Of a DNA stretch of 64,000 nt, positions 61,240 through 64,000 are shown piece after piece. This DNA is from CAVVIO01 sp963748095. GTDB lineage: Bacteria > Bacteroidota > Bacteroidia > Bacteroidales > UBA10428. Numbering within the stretch: position 1 is the first letter of the stretch; each line of letters opens with the position of its first letter. The stretch is from positions 22,210-86,209 of the forward strand of contig CAVVIO010000057.1 of assembly GCA_963748095.1 (NCBI GenBank), read 5' to 3'. Under the pieces are notes generated by a model. That model had not been told where the DNA came from. It did not search any database and was given only the letters and a program-made list of their open reading frames with translations. Position numbers and translations under genes: made by a program.

Positions 61240-62046
61240 ATGAAAAATAAGGTAGTTATAATAACTGGGGCTTCATCCGGTATTGGACTTGCCACTGCAA
61301 AAGAATTTGCAAGGCTGGGATCGAAAGTGGTGATGGCAGCAAGAAACTATGAAAAACTATCCGTTATAGAAAAGGAAATGAAAAACCTGGGATACGAAGT
61401 CCTGGCGGTAAAAACTGATGTATGTAAAATGCAGGATTGCGAAAATCTCATCTCACAGGCTGTCAAAACCTACGGGGGAATTGATATTTTAGTGAACAAT
61501 GCAGGAATTTCTATGCGGGCACTTTTTACCGATCTCGATTTGCAGGTCATGCACCAGCTGATGAATGTTAACTTCTGGGGAACGGTATATTGTACAAAAT
61601 ATGCAATACCCTATCTGATTAAGGCAAAAGGTTCACTGATAGGAATATCATCCATTGCAGGTTTTCATGGTTTGCCCGGAAGATCGGGGTATTCAGCTTC
61701 CAAATTTGCCGTACATGGCTTTCTGGAAACCATCCGTATTGAAAACCTGAAAAAAGGTCTTCATGTGATGATCTTATCTGCCGGTTTTACCAAATCGGAA
61801 ATCCGGAAAAAAGCGTTAACGGCAAATGGCAATCCACAGGGATTCACTCCCAGAGACGAAAATAAAATGATGATGCCTGAAGAAGTAGCCAAAGAATTAA
61901 TAAGGGCCATCCGGAATAAGAAAAGAAATAAAATACTAACACTCGAAGGTCAGTTAACGGCCCTTTTCCAACGAATCATTCCGCATGTGGTCGACCGGGT
62001 TGCCTACAATAAAATGGCAAAGGAACCTGAATCACCTTTAACCTGA
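61240..62046 (+). CDS. Short-chain dehydrogenase/reductase (SDR)
   Basis: Classical SDR of 268 residues. The NAD(P) motif TGASSGIG is at residues 9-16, NNAG at 86-89, and the catalytic triad is Ser138, Tyr151 and Lys155 (YSASK). An Arg at 35 after the second strand suggests NADP preference. A C-terminal extension (KKRNKILTLEGQLTALFQRI) resembles the membrane-associated tail of DltE/short-chain acyl-type SDRs. The substrate is unknown. Thioesterase and other small genes follow on the same strand. Confidence 0.93.
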   Translation: MKNKVVIITGASSGIGLATAKEFARLGSKVVMAARNYEKLSVIEKEMKNLGYEVLAVKTDVCKMQDCENLISQAVKTYGGIDILVNNAGISMRALFTDLDLQVMHQLMNVNFWGTVYCTKYAIPYLIKAKGSLIGISSIAGFHGLPGRSGYSASKFAVHGFLETIRIENLKKGLHVMILSAGFTKSEIRKKALTANGNPQGFTPRDENKMMMPEEVAKELIRAIRNKKRNKILTLEGQLTALFQRIIPHVVDRVAYNKMAKEPESPLT

Positions 62047-62235
62047 GTAAAGGAATGAATAAATGGATAATTGTTTTTTAAAATTCTACAAATTTTAATA
62101 AAGTTATCAGTATAATGGAATATTGGAACAATGGAATATTGAAAGTTTGGACCATCAACACAAGAAAAATTCCAGGATATAAAGTATAATATCAGCAGTT
62201 TCATTTCGAAAATTGAATAGAATAGTAGTGGAGTT

Positions 62236-62643
62236 ATGTACACAAATGAAACACAAATAAGGGTACGCTATTGCGAAACTGACAGAATGGGATACCTGCA
62301 TCACGGGCATTATATCGATTACTTTGAAGCAGGGCGTACCGAATTGCTGCGATCGCTCGGACTTACTTACCGTGAAATGGAAGACAACGGAATTATACTG
62401 CCGGTAATAAATATAGATGTGCACTACATGTCACCGGCCCATTACGACGAGCTGCTGACCGTTAAAACAACCCTGAAAGAAAAGCCATTAGTGAAATTAA
62501 TACTTGGTTACGAAATATATAACGATCAGGGAACTTTACTTTGTACCGGCAACTCCACACTTGTATTTACAAATGCATCCACCCGTAAACCCTGCCGAAC
62601 GCCGGATTATTTTCTTGAAAAAATAAATCAATTCTTTGAATAG
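62236..62643 (+). CDS. Acyl-CoA thioesterase, YbgC/4HBT hotdog family
   Basis: Hotdog-fold thioesterase of 135 residues. The start RVRYCETDRMGYLHHGHYIDYFEAGRTELLR holds the active-site Asp (D16) and the family's H-x-x-Y-x-x-x-F-E helix. The 4HBT core VDVHYMSPAHYDELL follows. It cleaves short- or medium-chain acyl-CoA or acyl-phosphopantetheine. Bacteroidota usually carry one or two such genes. Length is normal. Confidence 0.92.
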   Translation: MYTNETQIRVRYCETDRMGYLHHGHYIDYFEAGRTELLRSLGLTYREMEDNGIILPVINIDVHYMSPAHYDELLTVKTTLKEKPLVKLILGYEIYNDQGTLLCTGNSTLVFTNASTRKPCRTPDYFLEKINQFFE

Positions 62644-62778
62644 CCTGCCGGTAAAAGCAATCAGAGTTTTTATTTAAAAATAGTAAAGAAGCTGTAATTT
62701 TTTTCTTTATCAGTCGTCTTGATTATAAACGTTGATTAATCAGCTGATAAATTTTAAAAACCATTAAATTTTAATAAA

Positions 62779-63297
62779 ATGAAAAAAATTCTGCTTAGTA
62801 TGATTATCGCCACACTGACATTAGCAATAAAAGCTCAGGGCGATCCCATAAATGATGTATTTAACAAGTATTCCGAAACAAAAGGTTATACAACAGTTAA
62901 CATTACGGGGGATTTATTTAAAATGTTGGCCAATGCCGATACCAAGGATAAGGATTTGCAAAATTTATCCAGGTCATTAACAGAAGTACGTATCCTGGCA
63001 CGGGATGATAAAAATGAAGGTGAGCCATTGGATTTTTACAAGCTGGTATACGACAAACTGGATAAAAATGCTTACAAAGAATTGATGACTGTAAAAAAAA
63101 GTGATCAGAAGGTGAACATACTTGTAAAAGAAAATGATGGTCATATTTCCGAGTTTTTATTAATAGTAGGCGGCACCGATAATGCACTGATCAGCATCAA
63201 GGGAAATATTAAACTGAGTGAGCTGGCAGATATGGCAAATTCGATGGATATAAAGGGATTTGATAAATTAAAATTAGTAGAGAATGTGAATAATTAA
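62779..63297 (+). CDS. DUF4252 domain-containing exported protein
   Basis: Small exported protein of the Bacteroidota DUF4252 family. A signal peptide (1-19, ILLSMIIATLTLAIKAQ) is followed by the DUF4252 domain: KYSETKGYTTVNITGDLFKML, RILARDDKN and the closing SIKGNIKLSELADMANSM. The function is unknown. Homologues usually sit beside an ECF sigma factor and a DUF4252 or anti-sigma-type partner, as here, so it may belong to an envelope-stress regulon. Confidence 0.9.
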   Translation: MKKILLSMIIATLTLAIKAQGDPINDVFNKYSETKGYTTVNITGDLFKMLANADTKDKDLQNLSRSLTEVRILARDDKNEGEPLDFYKLVYDKLDKNAYKELMTVKKSDQKVNILVKENDGHISEFLLIVGGTDNALISIKGNIKLSELADMANSMDIKGFDKLKLVENVNN

Positions 63298-63365
63298 CAG
63301 GGATTTTCGAATTATAAAATGTTCTTTTTATTAATTTTATAAGGTTATCAGCGGGCAAAACTAAT

Positions 63366-63911
63366 ATGACATCTACCGAGTTTAAACAACAGGTATTCCC
63401 AATTGGCAAAAAACTATTTCATTTTGCCCGCTTGCTGCTGAACAATGAGGCCGAGGCCCAGGATGCCGTTCAGGAAACTTACCTGAAATTATGGAAAATA
63501 AAAGACAGGCTGGCGGCATTAAATAACGTAGAGGCATTTGCCATGAAGATGACCAAAAACTGGTGCCTCGACCGTTTGAAAGCTAAAAAACCTTTGCTGG
63601 TTGAAAGTTATTCAGATGGGTTTGATTCGGAACCCGATTCTAATAACCCATATACAGAACTTGAAACAGCTGATAAATTGACCCGGTTTAATAGTATGAT
63701 GAAATTATTACCAGAACAGCAACAGGTTATTCTTCAACTAAGAGATGTAGAAGGGTATGAGTTTGAAGAAATAGCCGAAATGACAGGTATGAATTTAAGT
63801 GCTATCCGGGTGAATTTATCCCGTGCAAGAAAAAAGATCAGGGAAAGTCTGATAAAAATGGAAAATTATGGATCAGAAAAAGATAGAAATACTGCTTCAG
63901 AGATTTTATAA
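63366..63911 (+). CDS. ECF-type RNA polymerase sigma factor
   Basis: Sigma-70 family extracytoplasmic-function factor of 181 residues. Region 2 is visible (FHFARLLLNNEAEAQDAVQE, then AFAMKMTKNWCLDRLKAK), then a linker, then region 4 (LLPEQQQVILQLRDVEGYEFEEIAEMTGMNLSAIRVNLSRARKK). It overlaps the next gene by 44 bases, as typical of a sigma/anti-sigma or regulated-partner pair. It directs RNA polymerase to envelope- or stress-related promoters. Confidence 0.95.
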   Translation: MTSTEFKQQVFPIGKKLFHFARLLLNNEAEAQDAVQETYLKLWKIKDRLAALNNVEAFAMKMTKNWCLDRLKAKKPLLVESYSDGFDSEPDSNNPYTELETADKLTRFNSMMKLLPEQQQVILQLRDVEGYEFEEIAEMTGMNLSAIRVNLSRARKKIRESLIKMENYGSEKDRNTASEIL

Positions 63912-64000
63912 CGGTGAATCTACACTGGAAGAAGAAAACTTCCTGAGGGAGTTCTTTTCGGATCAGAATAATGTTCCCGAAAATTTACGCGCCGAACAGG
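63868..64000 (+). CDS. Partial gene downstream of the ECF sigma factor (truncated by window end)
   Basis: Begins at ATG 63868, inside the sigma gene in another frame, and runs past the window edge. The 44 visible residues start MDQKKIEILLQRFYNGESTLEEENFLREFF, the short helical opening typical of proteins encoded right after such sigma factors in Bacteroidota (small anti-sigma-like or membrane regulators). The rest is outside the window, so no function is assigned. Confidence 0.7.
   Translation, partial: MDQKKIEILLQRFYNGESTLEEENFLREFFSDQNNVPENLRAEQ

Overview
The window looks like a chromosomal segment from a member of the Bacteroidota, most likely class Bacteroidia but outside Bacteroides itself. 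The evidence is lineage-typical proteins (PUR-alpha-like DUF3276, DUF5606, DUF4252, HmuY-like lipoproteins, a TonB receptor with an N-terminal carboxypeptidase-like domain), fused FeoA-FeoB and NuoC-NuoD, many lipoproteins, AT-rich spacers and few clear Shine-Dalgarno sites. Several genes have upstream sequence resembling the Bacteroidota promoter (TTG, about 19 bases, TAnnTTTG). No tRNA, rRNA, CRISPR array or prophage was recognised.

Layout. 0.2-3.1 kb: an M16 zinc-protease gene split into two overlapping frames. 3.2-6.0 kb: ferrous iron uptake (FeoAB fusion plus FeoB-associated Cys-rich protein). 6.2-12.6 kb: housekeeping genes (thiamine-binding protein, PUR-alpha-like protein, NusB, YajC, YbbR-domain protein, CoaE, DnaJ/TerB protein, DUF5606). 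12.7-15.7 kb: a secreted subtilase and a YhdH-type oxidoreductase. 15.9-21.4 kb: a probable haem or iron-chelate uptake locus, with a TonB receptor between two HmuY-like lipoprotein genes, then a small membrane protein and a divergent tiny Cys-rich ORF. 19.3-26.1 kb is the accessory-looking part. It is rich in palindromic and low-complexity repeats, has two frameshifted genes (TlpA-like and DUF1360), and carries a REP-associated tyrosine transposase flanked by inverted hairpin doublets. 26.1-40.7 kb: a complete nuoA-N operon for a complex I with all 14 subunit functions, including the NADH module EFG. 41.1-43.2 kb: WG-repeat protein, lipocalin and a split pirin gene. 43.6-53.4 kb: three exported glycoside hydrolases (GH115, GH31 with PA14, GH30) with an AraC regulator and no SusCD pair. 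53.6-64 kb: TPR membrane protein, GT39 transferase, BaiN-type flavoprotein, a repeat protein with LExWM motifs, rarA-kdsA, SDR, thioesterase, and a DUF4252 / ECF sigma / downstream partial-gene cluster.

How the genes fit together. Feo brings in Fe(II), and the HmuY-TonB locus probably brings in haem or chelated iron. Both would feed the iron-sulphur-rich complex I. The glycosidases point to growth on glucuronoxylan or xyloglucan-type plant glycans.

The most informative pattern is the REPtron-like element at 24.9-26.05 kb, where stems differ between copies by compensatory base changes. The second is a set of six frame breaks. Five look like one extra base (M16, TlpA-like, DUF1360, nuoL, pirin) and one like a missing base (LExWM protein). 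The nuoL break is in a gene that should be intact, and correcting it restores a standard C-terminus and an ATGA overlap with nuoM. Consensus errors in the assembly are therefore the simplest explanation for at least part of this set.
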